Assembly: GCF_016650635.1 (NCBI RefSeq)
Contig: NZ_JAEKFI010000004.1
Location: 496,001 to 560,000, forward strand
Direction of reading: 5' to 3'
Length of the DNA: 64,000 nucleotides
Origin: Pseudomonas sp. TH43
GTDB lineage: Bacteria > Pseudomonadota > Gammaproteobacteria > Pseudomonadales > Pseudomonadaceae
Shown piece after piece: positions 33,554-42,427 of the stretch. The notes below the pieces were generated by a model, which worked only from the letters and a program-made list of their open reading frames with translations, searched no databases and was not told the DNA's origin. The first letter of the stretch is position 1, and each line of letters opens with the position of its first letter. Made by a program: the position numbers and the translations under genes.

Positions 33554-34318
33554 ATGTTGATCAGCCACTTCGAACACGGCCCGGTGAGTGCCTATCCCCG
33601 GGATTACCTGGACGGCGCGCATCAGCCGTTGCACCTGCATCGCGAAGCGCAGCTGTTGTATGCGGTCAGCGGAATCATGCGCGTGGTCACTGCATCGGGC
33701 GCGTGGGTGATTCCGCCGAGTCGTGCGGTGTGGATTCCGCCCGAGGTGGCGCACGAGATCTTCATGAGTGGCGATGTGCAGATGCGCTCGCTGTTCATCG
33801 CTCCGCAATTGTCGCCGGCCAGCCTGCAACAGTGTTGTGTGCTGGCGGTGACGCCGCTGTTACGCGAACTGATTCTGCGTGCGGTGCAAGGCCCGCCTCA
33901 CGCCGACAATCCGCTGATTCAGCAATTGATGCTGGAGGAACTCGCCAGTCTCGAAAACCTGCCGCTGCACATTCCGCTGCCCAGCGACCGGCGTCTGCAA
34001 AACATCTGCCTGGCGCTGCTGCACACCCCGGATCATCCCAACACGCTGGAAGACTGGGCGCAGCAAGTCGGCGCCAGCTCACGCACATTGGCGCGGCTGT
34101 TTCAGCAACAATTGCAGATGAGTTTCAACGCCTGGCGCCAGCAGTTGCGCCTGATGGAAGCCCTGCCGCGCCTGCTCGCCGGTGACAGCGTGCAGAGCGT
34201 GGCGCGGGATTTGGGTTACGGCAGTGCCCGCGCCTTCAGCGCGATGTTTCGCCGTTTGCTTGGCGAGAATCCCCGCGAATACCTCAATACCCTGAGCAAG
34301 CTCAGCCAACTCCTGTAG
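33554..34318 (+). CDS. AraC-family regulator with cupin N-terminal domain
   Basis: Residues about 5-110 form a cupin sensor (HLHREAQLLYAVSGIMRVVTASGAWVIPPSRAVWIPPEVAHEI), and residues about 150-250 the AraC double HTH (TLEDWAQQVGASSRTLARLFQQQLQMSFNAWRQQLRLMEALPRLLAGDSVQSVARDLGYGSARAFSAMFRRLLGENPREYL). I took the first ATG (254 residues); a TTG 15 codons earlier is possible. It is divergent from the broken MFS transporter, a common arrangement in which the regulator controls its neighbour. Confidence 0.9.
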   Translation: MLISHFEHGPVSAYPRDYLDGAHQPLHLHREAQLLYAVSGIMRVVTASGAWVIPPSRAVWIPPEVAHEIFMSGDVQMRSLFIAPQLSPASLQQCCVLAVTPLLRELILRAVQGPPHADNPLIQQLMLEELASLENLPLHIPLPSDRRLQNICLALLHTPDHPNTLEDWAQQVGASSRTLARLFQQQLQMSFNAWRQQLRLMEALPRLLAGDSVQSVARDLGYGSARAFSAMFRRLLGENPREYLNTLSKLSQLL

Positions 34319-34400
34319 GAGCTGACGAGTGCAACGAGGCTGCGATCTTTTGATCTGCTTTCAAGATCAAAAGATCGCAGCCTTCGGCAGCTCCTACATA
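34313..34400. repeat. Inverted repeat element of the GATCTTTTGATC family
   Basis: GTAGGAGCTG...GCTGCGATCTTTTGATC and its inverted form ...GATCAAAAGATCGCAGC...CAGCTCCTAC enclose a short loop. A related element lies after the acyltransferase gene near 44200. Confidence 0.85.
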
Positions 34401-34406
34401 GCAGGA

Positions 34407-35036
34407 TCAGTGCATCTCGGTGAAGGCGAGTTTCACGCCGATGGCGATCAGCACAGCGCCCATGGTGCGGTCGAACCAGTGGCCCATGCGGGCGAAACCG
34501 GCACGCACACGTTGCTGGCTGAACAGCATCGCCACCAGGCAGAACCAGAACGCGGTGGCGACCGCCAGATAAACCCCGTAACCGGCCTGCACCGACAGCG
34601 GCGTGTGCGGGTTGATCACCACGGTGAACAGTGACAGGAAGAACAGCGTGGCTTTCGGGTTCAAGCCATTGGTCACGAAACCCGACGTGAACGCGCCGCG
34701 CGCTGTGCGCTCACCGACCTCTTTGTGCAGATCATCGGTGACCGCTTTCGCCGGTTGCGCACGCAAGGCCTTGAAGCCGATGTACAGCAGGTAAGCCGCC
34801 GCAGCCCATTTCAGGGCGTTGAACAGCACAATCGATTGCGACACGATCAGGCCGATACCGAGCAGCGAATAACCGACGTGGAGGAAAATCGCCGTGCCGA
34901 CACCGAGTGCCGTCCAGGTACCGGCGCGACGACCGTGGGTCACGCTTTCACGCACCACCACGGCAAAGTCCGGGCCGGGGCTGGCAACGGCCAGTAAGTG
35001 GATCAGTGCAACGGTCAAGAACTCGGTCCAGTACAT
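34407..35036 (-). CDS. LysE/RhtB family amino-acid exporter
   Basis: Six-helix inner-membrane exporter of amino acids or homoserine lactones; 209 residues. The N-terminal VASPGPDFAVVVRESVTHGRRAG is the family signature and GLNPKATLFFLSLFTVVI the conserved middle helix. The substrate cannot be told from sequence, and no dedicated Lrp-type regulator is adjacent. Confidence 0.9.
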   Translation of the reverse strand: MYWTEFLTVALIHLLAVASPGPDFAVVVRESVTHGRRAGTWTALGVGTAIFLHVGYSLLGIGLIVSQSIVLFNALKWAAAAYLLYIGFKALRAQPAKAVTDDLHKEVGERTARGAFTSGFVTNGLNPKATLFFLSLFTVVINPHTPLSVQAGYGVYLAVATAFWFCLVAMLFSQQRVRAGFARMGHWFDRTMGAVLIAIGVKLAFTEMH

Positions 35037-35092
35037 GGGGGCTCCTCTGGGGCAGCTTGGTCAATAAAAAATCTGCAGGAAACGCAGTGCCT

Positions 35093-35365
35093 TGTGGCGA
35101 GGGGATTTATCCCCGTTCGGCTGCGTAGCAGTCGCAAGTCCAGCCAATGCGGTCCAACTGTTACAACGCGGTGTTTTAGGGCTGCTTCGCAACCCAACGG
35201 GGATAAATCCCCTCGCCACAGGGTACTGCGGGGGCTGCGTAACATGTAGCAGTCGCAAGTCCAGCCTATGCGGTTCAACTGTTACAACGTGGTGTTTTAG
35301 GGCTGCTTTGCAACCCAACGGGGATAAATCCCCTCGCCACAGGGTACTGCGGGGGCTGCGTAACG
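35093..35365. repeat. REP-like GGGGATTTATCCCC elements with a 121-bp tandem duplication
   Basis: TGTGGCGAGGGGATTTATCCCCG on the left is followed by two copies of a 121-bp unit (starting at 35126 and 35247), each containing GGGGATAAATCCCCTCGCCACA in inverted orientation. The copies differ at only a few positions. The remaining part of this 390-base gap between lysE-type gene and hydroxyacid dehydrogenase has no gene. Confidence 0.9.
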
Positions 35366-35429
35366 TTTTGTTTCATCTGGTAGGCTCGGCAGATTACGCC
35401 CTACGCTCAAAGCCTAAAAGGTACAGTTG

Positions 35430-36395
35430 ATGACGAACACGCGCCGCGCCGTTTTCCTTGATCACCCTTCGCTGGACCTCGGCGACCTCGACCTCAGTCC
35501 GTTGCGCGCCTGCTTCAGCGACCTGCAACTGTTCGCCCAGACCCTGCCCGAGCAAGTCAGCGAACGCCTGCAAGGCGCCACCGTGGCAATCACCAACAAG
35601 ATCCACATCGACGCCGCCGCCATGGCCGCCAACCCGGATCTGAAACTGATCTTGATCACCGCCACCGGCACCAACAACGTTGATCTGGCAGCCGCCCGCG
35701 CTCACGGCATTACCGTGTGCAACTGCCAGGGTTATGGCACGCCGTCGGTGGCCCAACACACGATCATGTTGCTGCTCAACCTTGCCACGCGACTGGCCGA
35801 CTATCAGAAAGCCGTCGGTGAAGGTCGCTGGCAGCAAGCCAAACAGTTCTGTCTGCTCGACTACCCGATTGTCGAACTCGAAGGCAAAACCCTCGGTCTG
35901 CTCGGCCACGGCGAACTCGGTGGTGCCGTGGCGCGGCTGGCCGAAGCGTTCGGCATGCGCGTACTGCTCGGACAAATTCCGGGGCGCCCTGCTCGCCCGG
36001 ATCGTCTGCCGCTGGATGCATTGTTGCCGCAGATCGACGCGCTCACCCTGCACTGCCCGCTCAACGAACACACTCGCCACTTTATCGGTGCCCGCGAGTT
36101 GGCGTCGATGAAGCCCGGCGCATTCGTGGTCAACACCGCCCGCGGCGGGCTGATCGATGAACAGGCGCTGGCCGATGCCTTGCGCGCCGGTCATCTCGGC
36201 GGCGCGGCGACCGATGTGCTCAGCGTCGAGCCCCCGACTCAGGGCAATCCATTGCTGGCGGCGGACATCCCGCGCCTGATCGTTACTCCGCATAACGCCT
36301 GGGGCAGCCGCGAGGCGCGCCAGCGCATCGTTGGCCAATTGACCGAAAACGCTCAAGCGTTCTTCAGCGGTAAGGCGCTGCGTGTCGTCAGTTGA
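35430..36395 (+). CDS. D-2-hydroxyacid dehydrogenase (glycerate/hydroxypyruvate type)
   Basis: NAD(P)-dependent dehydrogenase interconverting 2-oxoacids and D-2-hydroxyacids. The Rossmann motif GHGELGGAVARLAEAFGM (about residues 151-168) and the catalytic set Arg (VNTARGGLIDE), Glu and His (VTPHNAWGSREARQRI) are in place; length 321. Close to proteins annotated as HprA glycerate dehydrogenase, but the substrate is not settled by sequence. ATG follows directly on a TTG; AAAAGG lies just upstream. Confidence 0.9.
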   Translation: MTNTRRAVFLDHPSLDLGDLDLSPLRACFSDLQLFAQTLPEQVSERLQGATVAITNKIHIDAAAMAANPDLKLILITATGTNNVDLAAARAHGITVCNCQGYGTPSVAQHTIMLLLNLATRLADYQKAVGEGRWQQAKQFCLLDYPIVELEGKTLGLLGHGELGGAVARLAEAFGMRVLLGQIPGRPARPDRLPLDALLPQIDALTLHCPLNEHTRHFIGARELASMKPGAFVVNTARGGLIDEQALADALRAGHLGGAATDVLSVEPPTQGNPLLAADIPRLIVTPHNAWGSREARQRIVGQLTENAQAFFSGKALRVVS

Positions 36396-36427
36396 TAAAC
36401 TGCGGCACTTTTTTTTGAGGAGCAGTT

Positions 36428-37426
36428 ATGGATCCGCGCAGTGAAGTACTGCTTCGTCAGCCCGAGTTGTTTCAAGGTTCGTTGTTGCTGGCCGGTTTGC
36501 CCGCCGACGATTTGCTCGGGCGCCTGCCCAACGCGTTCGGCTGGTGCTGGCATGCCGGCGACCAAGCCGCACTGGACGCCCGCTTCGAAGGTCGCAGCCA
36601 TTTCGGCGTGAATGTCCCGGAGCGTGAGTTCGACAGCGCTGTGGTGTTCCTGCCCAAGTCCAAGGATCTGACCGATTACATCCTCAATGCCGTGGCTTCG
36701 CGTCTGGCCGGGCGCGAGGTGTTTCTGGTCGGCGAGAAGCGCAGCGGTATCGAAGGTGCGTCGAAACAGCTCAACCCGTTCGGCAAACCGCGCAAACTCG
36801 ACAGCGCACGTCACTGCCAACTCTGGCAAGTGACCGTGGCCAACGCCCCTGAAGCGAAATCCCTGGAAAGCCTGGCGCAGACCTATGAACTGCCACTGGC
36901 TGAAGGCCCGTTGAAAGTCATCAGCCTGCCGGGCGTGTTCAGCCACGGTCGCCTGGATCGCGGCAGCGCTCTGCTGCTGGAGCATCTGGACAAACTGCCG
37001 AGTGGCCATCTGCTCGACTTCGGTTGTGGTGCAGGTGTGTTGGGCGCAGCGGTCAAACGTCGCTATCCGCACAATCAGGTGACTTTGCTCGACGTCGATG
37101 CATTTGCTGCCGCCAGCAGCCGTCTGACATTGGCCGCCAACGGCCTGGAGGCCGAAGTGCTGACCGGTGACGGCATCGACGCTGCGCCGATGGGTTTGAA
37201 CGCGATTCTGAGCAATCCGCCGTTCCATGTCGGGGTACACACCGACTATTTCGCCACAGAGAACTTGCTGCGAAAAGCAGCCAAACATCTGAAAAACGGC
37301 GGCGAACTGCGCTTGGTCGCGAACAGTTTCCTCAAGTACCAACCGCTGATCGAAGAGCATCTGGGTGTGTGTGCAATCAAGGCCGAGGGCAATGGTTTCC
37401 GCATTTACCGAGCCAAGCGCGGCTGA
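36428..37426 (+). CDS. rsmC: 16S rRNA (guanine1207-N2)-methyltransferase RsmC
   Basis: Two-domain methyltransferase modifying G1207. The N-terminal half is a degenerate methyltransferase fold; the C-terminal half has the SAM loop LLDFGCGAGVLGAAV (about residues 197-211) and the catalytic NPPFHVG motif (about 261-267). GGAG lies eight bases before the ATG. Length of 332 is typical. Confidence 0.96.
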   Translation: MDPRSEVLLRQPELFQGSLLLAGLPADDLLGRLPNAFGWCWHAGDQAALDARFEGRSHFGVNVPEREFDSAVVFLPKSKDLTDYILNAVASRLAGREVFLVGEKRSGIEGASKQLNPFGKPRKLDSARHCQLWQVTVANAPEAKSLESLAQTYELPLAEGPLKVISLPGVFSHGRLDRGSALLLEHLDKLPSGHLLDFGCGAGVLGAAVKRRYPHNQVTLLDVDAFAAASSRLTLAANGLEAEVLTGDGIDAAPMGLNAILSNPPFHVGVHTDYFATENLLRKAAKHLKNGGELRLVANSFLKYQPLIEEHLGVCAIKAEGNGFRIYRAKRG

Positions 37427-37483
37427 AAACTCTTTTAAAAAAGAGGCTTGCCGTATCGGTTTTGCGAAGGCAGAATCCGCTCC

Positions 37484-37680
37484 GTCCTAGGGGAGTAGTC
37501 TCCCACGAGCGCCAAGCTCGTCCGGCATACGTCAACATACTTGATCCTCAGATCATGGCGTATGCGACCCAAGCGTCCGCACCAGACGGATCGCAGGGTT
37601 TGACAAGACCTATGACACGCACACCTTACCCGGGGCGGGAAGGCTGTACGTGTCATAGCCGTGTCGACCCGCCCCTTAGG
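37484..37680 (+). promoter_or_regulatory. yybP-ykoY manganese riboswitch with expression platform
   Basis: The aptamer has the family hallmark GGGGAGTAG, a long hairpin GGCATACG...CGTATGC, and a 3' segment ending ACAAGACCTATGAC; GTC-TAGG at 37484-37491 can pair with CCTA-GAC at 37609-37616 as P1. The 3' P1 strand is also perfectly complementary over ten bases (CTATGACACG, 37610-37619) to CGTGTCATAG at 37649-37658, a classic alternative pairing. A GGGGCGGG/CCCGCCCC stem ends right before AGGA of the next gene, so translation or transcription of the UPF0016 protein is probably switched on by Mn2+. Confidence 0.9.
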
Positions 37681-37688
37681 AAATCCTG

Positions 37689-38273
37689 ATGCTGGACTCG
37701 TTACTCGTTCCCACCGCAATCGTTGCCTTGGCCGAAATCGGCGACAAGACGCAACTGCTCGCGCTGATTCTCGCCGCTCGCTTCCGCAAACCCTGGCCGA
37801 TCATTGCCGGTATTGTCGCCGCGACCCTGGCCAACCACGCAGCAGCCGGTGCGGTAGGCGCCTGGTTCGGCAGCTTCTTCTCGAATGCGACGCTGCACTG
37901 GATCCTCGCCGCCAGCTTCACCGCCACCGCGTTGTGGACGCTGGTGCCGGACAAAATGGACGACGATGAAACCAGCACTGCGCGCAAGTTCGGGCCGTTC
38001 CTGACCACGCTGATTGCGTTCTTCCTCGCCGAAATGGGTGACAAAACGCAGGTCGCCACAGTGATGCTCGCGGCGCAATACCCGGATCTGTGGCTGGTGA
38101 TTCTCGGCACCACGGCGGGCATGTTGATTGCCAACGTGCCGGTGGTATTGGCGGGTAATTTTGCTGCAGACAAATTGCCACTGACCTTGATCCGTCGCCT
38201 CGCGGCTTCGGCGTTCATGATTCTGGCAATTGTCGCGGTGTACAAGGCCATGCAGAGCAGTGGCTGGGTTTAA
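37689..38273 (+). CDS. UPF0016/GDT1 family manganese (Mn/Ca) exporter
   Basis: Six-helix membrane protein of 194 residues related to TMEM165, Gdt1 and bacterial MneA. The two inverted repeats each carry the metal-binding E-x-G-D-K-T signature: ALAEIGDKTQLLALILAARF near residue 15 and FLAEMGDKTQVATVMLAAQY near residue 117. A Mn riboswitch directly upstream strongly supports Mn2+ export. Known family: cation/H+ exchange; substrate assignment here rests on the riboswitch. Confidence 0.93.
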   Translation: MLDSLLVPTAIVALAEIGDKTQLLALILAARFRKPWPIIAGIVAATLANHAAAGAVGAWFGSFFSNATLHWILAASFTATALWTLVPDKMDDDETSTARKFGPFLTTLIAFFLAEMGDKTQVATVMLAAQYPDLWLVILGTTAGMLIANVPVVLAGNFAADKLPLTLIRRLAASAFMILAIVAVYKAMQSSGWV

Positions 38274-38303
38274 CGACGCAAGTCGATAGTCCGTGTCATC
38301 GTT

Positions 38304-38370
38304 CTTCGCGAGCAGGCTCGCTCCCACAATGGAATGCATTTCAAAGTGGGAGCGAGCCTGCTCGCGAAGG
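38304..38370. repeat. REPIN: inverted pair of REP sequences
   Basis: TTCGCGAGCAGGCTCGCTCCCACA and its inverted copy around a 20-base loop; lies between two convergent genes. Confidence 0.9.
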
Positions 38371-38395
38371 GGCCATCAACTTTGCTGCACAGCTA

Positions 38396-39211
38396 TCAGG
38401 ACTTCGGGGCTTTTTCGTACAGCGGCATGACCTTCGGAATCGCCGCCTGCAACGCAGAAGTGCGGCTACTGGAAGACGGGTGCGTACTGAGGAACTCCGG
38501 CGGAGCACCTTCACTGGCCTTGCTCATCTTTTCCCACAGCGTAATCGCCGCATTAGGGTTGTAGCCGGCGCGGGCGGCGAGTTCGAGACCGATCAGGTCA
38601 GCTTCATTTTCATTGGTACGACTGTTGGGCAAGGTCATCAACAGGTTTACACCGTTGTTTCCCACCTCCACCAATGCAGGCGGCGCACCCGCCGCTATCG
38701 CCATCTGTTGCGCCATTTGCACGCCATACGACTTCGACAACGCCTCGCGACCGTGTTCGCGTAAAGCGTGGGCAATTTCATGCCCCATCACTGCGGCCGC
38801 TTCATCGTCGGTCAGTTGCAGTTTGTCGAGCAGACCGGTGTAAACGATGATCTTGCCGCCAGGACCACAGTTGGCATTGAGCTCATCGCTCTTGATCAGA
38901 TTGACTTCCCATTTCCATTGCGCGGAGTCCGGCCGGAATGTCGGCGCCTGGGCGATCAACCGGTCGGCGATCACCTGAATACGTTTGGCATCGGCGCTGG
39001 TTTTGTCGAGCACATTCTTGCTGCTCGCATCACCCAGGGTCTGCTGGTAATCCTGGGCATACGCTTGATTGACCTGCTCGCTCGACACCAGGCTGAACAT
39101 CCGCTGCTGACGAACGACACCCACCTCACCGGCACTTGTCGTGTTCACCGTCTCGCAGCCATTGAGCAACAGCACCGAGCCCAGCACACCCGCCATCAGT
39201 GACTTGTTCAT
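38396..39211 (-). CDS. M48-family zinc metalloprotease lipoprotein (LoiP-like)
   Basis: Envelope protease of 271 residues. The lipoprotein signal ends in LNGC (Cys19). The zinc site HExxH is in VMGHEIAHALREHGRE (about residues 143-158), and the third ligand Glu in NENEADLIGLELAARAGYNP. The protein resembles periplasmic proteases such as LoiP that clean up damaged outer-membrane proteins; the exact substrate is unknown. Confidence 0.92.
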   Translation of the reverse strand: MNKSLMAGVLGSVLLLNGCETVNTTSAGEVGVVRQQRMFSLVSSEQVNQAYAQDYQQTLGDASSKNVLDKTSADAKRIQVIADRLIAQAPTFRPDSAQWKWEVNLIKSDELNANCGPGGKIIVYTGLLDKLQLTDDEAAAVMGHEIAHALREHGREALSKSYGVQMAQQMAIAAGAPPALVEVGNNGVNLLMTLPNSRTNENEADLIGLELAARAGYNPNAAITLWEKMSKASEGAPPEFLSTHPSSSSRTSALQAAIPKVMPLYEKAPKS

Positions 39212-39422
39212 CCCGTAACTCCCGATATCCGCACTCTGCGAAAGGCAGACTGTAGTGGAAAAAATTCATACTGAACTGACTGCCCTGCTGCGCAAAGGTT
39301 CTGCGCCTGCCTGAATGCGACACGGGCACATCCAAAAGGGTCAATTCGCCCCCTTGGGCTCATGTCCATTGGCCCACCTGCCGATACATCACCGCAGACG
39401 TCCTCTCGCGTGCGGAGCTCCC

Positions 39423-41564
39423 ATGAAGTTCAAGTCGATCCAGTTTTCCGTTGCCGCCCTCGCCGGCGCCATCGTCCTTAGCGTGGTGGCCGCACTGGTG
39501 CTCTACGCACTGTTTGCCGGCGCCCGCACGCAGGAGATGGTGCAGCAGCGCACTCAGGCGCAGTTCGAACAAGTCATCGAACAACGCCTGACCTCGCTGG
39601 CACAGACCCAGGTCAGCCAGATCCAGCGCGAACTCGAAGCGCCGCTGCTGATTGCCGGCGGACTGGTGCGGGTCAACGCTCTGCTCGGTACGCCGGGCAC
39701 CGATGGCCAGCCGCGCCTCAATGTCAGCCGCGAACAACTGATCAGCCTGATCAAAGAGAACGTCGAGAAGAATCCGAAGATTCTCGGCACCTACATCGGC
39801 TGGGAAAAAAACGCACTTGATCACAATGACGCCGCCTACGTCGGCACCAGCGTGGTCGGCATCGATGCCGCCAACGGGCGCTTTCTGCCGTGGTGGTTCC
39901 GCAATGACGACGGCACCTTGGGCCTGGACAAACTGGCGGATGTCGACGATCAGAAAGTGCTTTCCACGGGCGTGCGCGCCAGTGAGTACTACTTGTGTTC
40001 AAAAGAGAGCAAGAAAGCCTGCGTGATCGATCCGGCGCCGTACAAAGTCGGCGACAAGATCGTCATGCTCGCCTCGTTTATCGAACCGATCATGCTCAAT
40101 GGCACGTTCCAGGGCATCGTCGGCGCCGACCTGTCGGTGAACTTCATTCAGGAAATGCTCCTGGGTGCGAACCAGAAACTCTACAGCGGCGCCGGGCAAA
40201 TGGCCCTGATCGGCGGCAATGGCCGGATCGTTGCCTACACCAAAGACCCGAGCAAATTCGGCGAGAAAGTCAGCGACATCCTTGATGCCGAACAGACCGC
40301 CAACATGGCCAATCTACAGCGCGGCGAAGTCACCTATTCGGTCAATAAGGACAAGGGGCGCATCGAGTTGTACCTGCCGTTCGGCATCGGCCAGACTGAT
40401 GCGCGTTGGACGCTGATGCTGCAACTGCCGCTCAACGCGGTGATGGCTGACCTGCAAAAGCTTCAGGGTGATCTCGATGCCCAGCGCAAATCCGACACCT
40501 TCGGCATGGCCATGGTCGGCCTGCTCATCGCCGGCATCGGCCTGCTGGTGATCTGGCTGGTCGGTCACGGCATCGCCCGACCGCTGAAGCAAATGGTCGC
40601 CATGCTCAATGACATCGCCCAGGGTGAGGGTGATCTGACCCGACGCTTGAGCAGTGATCGCAGCGATGAATTGGGTTTGATCGCCAAGGGCTTCAACACT
40701 TTTCTGAGCAAGTTGCAGGCGATGATCACTCAGGTGGTGACGTCGGTGCAAAGCGTCAGCGATTCCTCGGAGCACACCGCCGACATCGCCATTCGCACCA
40801 ACATCGGCATCCAGAAACAAATGGCCGAGATCGATCAGGTGGCCACCGCCGTGCAGGAGATGACTGCCACCGCACAAGATGTTGCGCGTAATGCCACGCA
40901 AGCTGCGCAAGCCGCCAGCCATGCGGATCAGGCGGCCAGTCAGGGCATGCAGATCGTCCGTGACACGTCGAATTCGATTGGCGTGCTGGCGGTGGAAATC
41001 GGCAAGGCCGTGGACGTAGTGCAAACGCTGGCCAAGGACAGCGAGAACATCAACGCGATTCTCACGGCGATTCGCGGGATTGCCGAGCAGACCAATCTGC
41101 TGGCGTTGAACGCAGCGATCGAAGCGGCTCGCGCGGGTGAGCAGGGTCGCGGCTTTGCGGTGGTGGCGGACGAGGTGCGCAATCTGGCGCAGAAAACTCA
41201 AAAAGCCACCGAAGAAATCCAGAGCATGATCCAGCAACTGCAACAGGGCACGCGCGACGTGGTGCGGGTCATGGAGGACAGCCAGAACCGCACCGACGAA
41301 AGCGTGCAGCACGCGGCGAAAGCGGCGCAAGCGCTGGAGACGATTACGCAAGCAGTGTCGGTGATCAACGACATGAACACGCAGATTGCCAGTGCGGCAG
41401 AAGAGCAGAGTGCGGTAGCGGATGACATCAATCGCAACGTGATCAACATCGGGCAAGTGGCCAATGAAGTCGCGGGTGGCGCGGATGAGTCGAGTTCGGC
41501 GAGTGCCGATCTGACCAAACTGGCGGAGCAGCAGCGGCGGTTGATCAATCAGTTCAAGGTTTAA
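39423..41564 (+). CDS. Methyl-accepting chemotaxis protein with dCache-type sensor
   Basis: Chemoreceptor of 713 residues. Membrane helix 1 at about residues 8-32, a periplasmic double-Cache domain of about 330 residues (SLIKENVEKNPKILGTYIGWEKNALDHNDAAY ... VGADLSVNFIQEMLLG), membrane helix 2 near 360-382, HAMP (GIARPLKQMVAMLNDIAQGEGDLTRRL), and a signalling domain whose hairpin tip reads IRGIAEQTNLLALNAAIEAARAGEQGRGFAVVADEVR. Resembles the amino-acid receptors of the Pct group; the ligand remains open. The ATG chosen starts the first membrane helix; the longer frame adds 36 unlikely codons. Confidence 0.93.
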   Translation: MKFKSIQFSVAALAGAIVLSVVAALVLYALFAGARTQEMVQQRTQAQFEQVIEQRLTSLAQTQVSQIQRELEAPLLIAGGLVRVNALLGTPGTDGQPRLNVSREQLISLIKENVEKNPKILGTYIGWEKNALDHNDAAYVGTSVVGIDAANGRFLPWWFRNDDGTLGLDKLADVDDQKVLSTGVRASEYYLCSKESKKACVIDPAPYKVGDKIVMLASFIEPIMLNGTFQGIVGADLSVNFIQEMLLGANQKLYSGAGQMALIGGNGRIVAYTKDPSKFGEKVSDILDAEQTANMANLQRGEVTYSVNKDKGRIELYLPFGIGQTDARWTLMLQLPLNAVMADLQKLQGDLDAQRKSDTFGMAMVGLLIAGIGLLVIWLVGHGIARPLKQMVAMLNDIAQGEGDLTRRLSSDRSDELGLIAKGFNTFLSKLQAMITQVVTSVQSVSDSSEHTADIAIRTNIGIQKQMAEIDQVATAVQEMTATAQDVARNATQAAQAASHADQAASQGMQIVRDTSNSIGVLAVEIGKAVDVVQTLAKDSENINAILTAIRGIAEQTNLLALNAAIEAARAGEQGRGFAVVADEVRNLAQKTQKATEEIQSMIQQLQQGTRDVVRVMEDSQNRTDESVQHAAKAAQALETITQAVSVINDMNTQIASAAEEQSAVADDINRNVINIGQVANEVAGGADESSSASADLTKLAEQQRRLINQFKV

Positions 41565-41575
41565 GGGCAAGACGC

Positions 41576-41757
41576 CCTCACCCCAGCCCTCTCCCGGAAG
41601 GAGAGGGGGCCGACCGAGTTGTCTCCCGTCATCCATCGACCTGAACAATCGTGGCGATTATGGATTCGGTGAAAAGCTTTCAAGTCGGTGTATTTCGTCA
41701 ATATCCCCCGGTCGGTCCCCTCTCCCTCCGGGAGAGGGCTAGGGTGAGGGGCTTTTG
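41576..41757. repeat. Large inverted repeat, CTCACCCCAGCCCTCTCCC family
   Basis: CCCTCACCCCAGCCCTCTCCCGGAAGGAGAGGGG on the left and CCCCTCTCCCTCCGGGAGAGGGCTAGGGTGAGGGG on the right bracket about 115 bases with CGACCTGAA..GTATTTCGTC. It is a single copy of the element type whose inner part is tandemly amplified near 45000. Confidence 0.85.
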
Positions 41758-41768
41758 ATCTAAATGCT

Positions 41769-42392
41769 TTAACCCGGGGTCAGACACTCCGGGCCATTGA
41801 GCTTCGGATCATTGATCAGATTCGCCAGCACCCGCTCGCGCAGCGCGCCGGGTTCACTGGCGAGCAGCGCTTGTAGCGTATGCAGCGGCGTCGCAGGATC
41901 GAGCCATGCCGCCTGCCCCGCCTCGTCGAGAATCAACGGCCGGCGCTGACTCGACGCTGGCTGAGTGATCACGGCGGTGCTCAACCAGACCTGCTCCTGC
42001 ACCGGATACGCCTCCCAGATCGCCGCGAAAAACAGTGAAGAACCCTCTCCCGGCGTCAGCCAGTACGGGCGTTTGCGCTGGGTGCCGCGCCATTCGTAAA
42101 AGCCGTTGGCCGGCAGCAGACACCGACGCAGTCGCAGCGCCTCACGGAACATCGGCTGTTCGGCCACGGTTTCCGCCCGGGCATGCGCGGGTGTTTTTGA
42201 CAAATCGGTCAGCCACGGCGGCGTCAGCCCCCAACGGGCGCGGGCCAGGGTGCGCTCGCCGGCTTCACCGGCACGCAGCATCAACACCGAATCATTGGGA
42301 GAAATGTTCCACTGCGCCAGTTGATCGGCAGGAAAACCTGGCAGGGCCGCAAAGTCGCGGTTCCAGCGAAACAGGGCATAACGTCCACACAT
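41769..42392 (-). CDS. SRAP-domain (HMCES/YedK-like) protein with altered active site
   Basis: SRAP proteins form a thiazolidine crosslink between Cys2 and abasic sites in single-stranded DNA. Cys2 (MCGRYALF) and the catalytic Glu100 (ANGFYEW) are kept. Compared with E. coli YedK, the conserved Asn of NARxET is His70 (PAHARAET) and the His of IHDRRP is Ser148 (SSQRRP). The C-terminal HPVS block is also divergent (RVLANLINDPKLNGPECL). Length of 207 is normal. DNA crosslinking is likely, but the crosslink reversal chemistry may be changed. Confidence 0.88.
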   Translation of the reverse strand: MCGRYALFRWNRDFAALPGFPADQLAQWNISPNDSVLMLRAGEAGERTLARARWGLTPPWLTDLSKTPAHARAETVAEQPMFREALRLRRCLLPANGFYEWRGTQRKRPYWLTPGEGSSLFFAAIWEAYPVQEQVWLSTAVITQPASSQRRPLILDEAGQAAWLDPATPLHTLQALLASEPGALRERVLANLINDPKLNGPECLTPG

Positions 42393-42427
42393 GGGGCAAC
42401 ACGACTCTGAATAAAACGAACGTCAGC

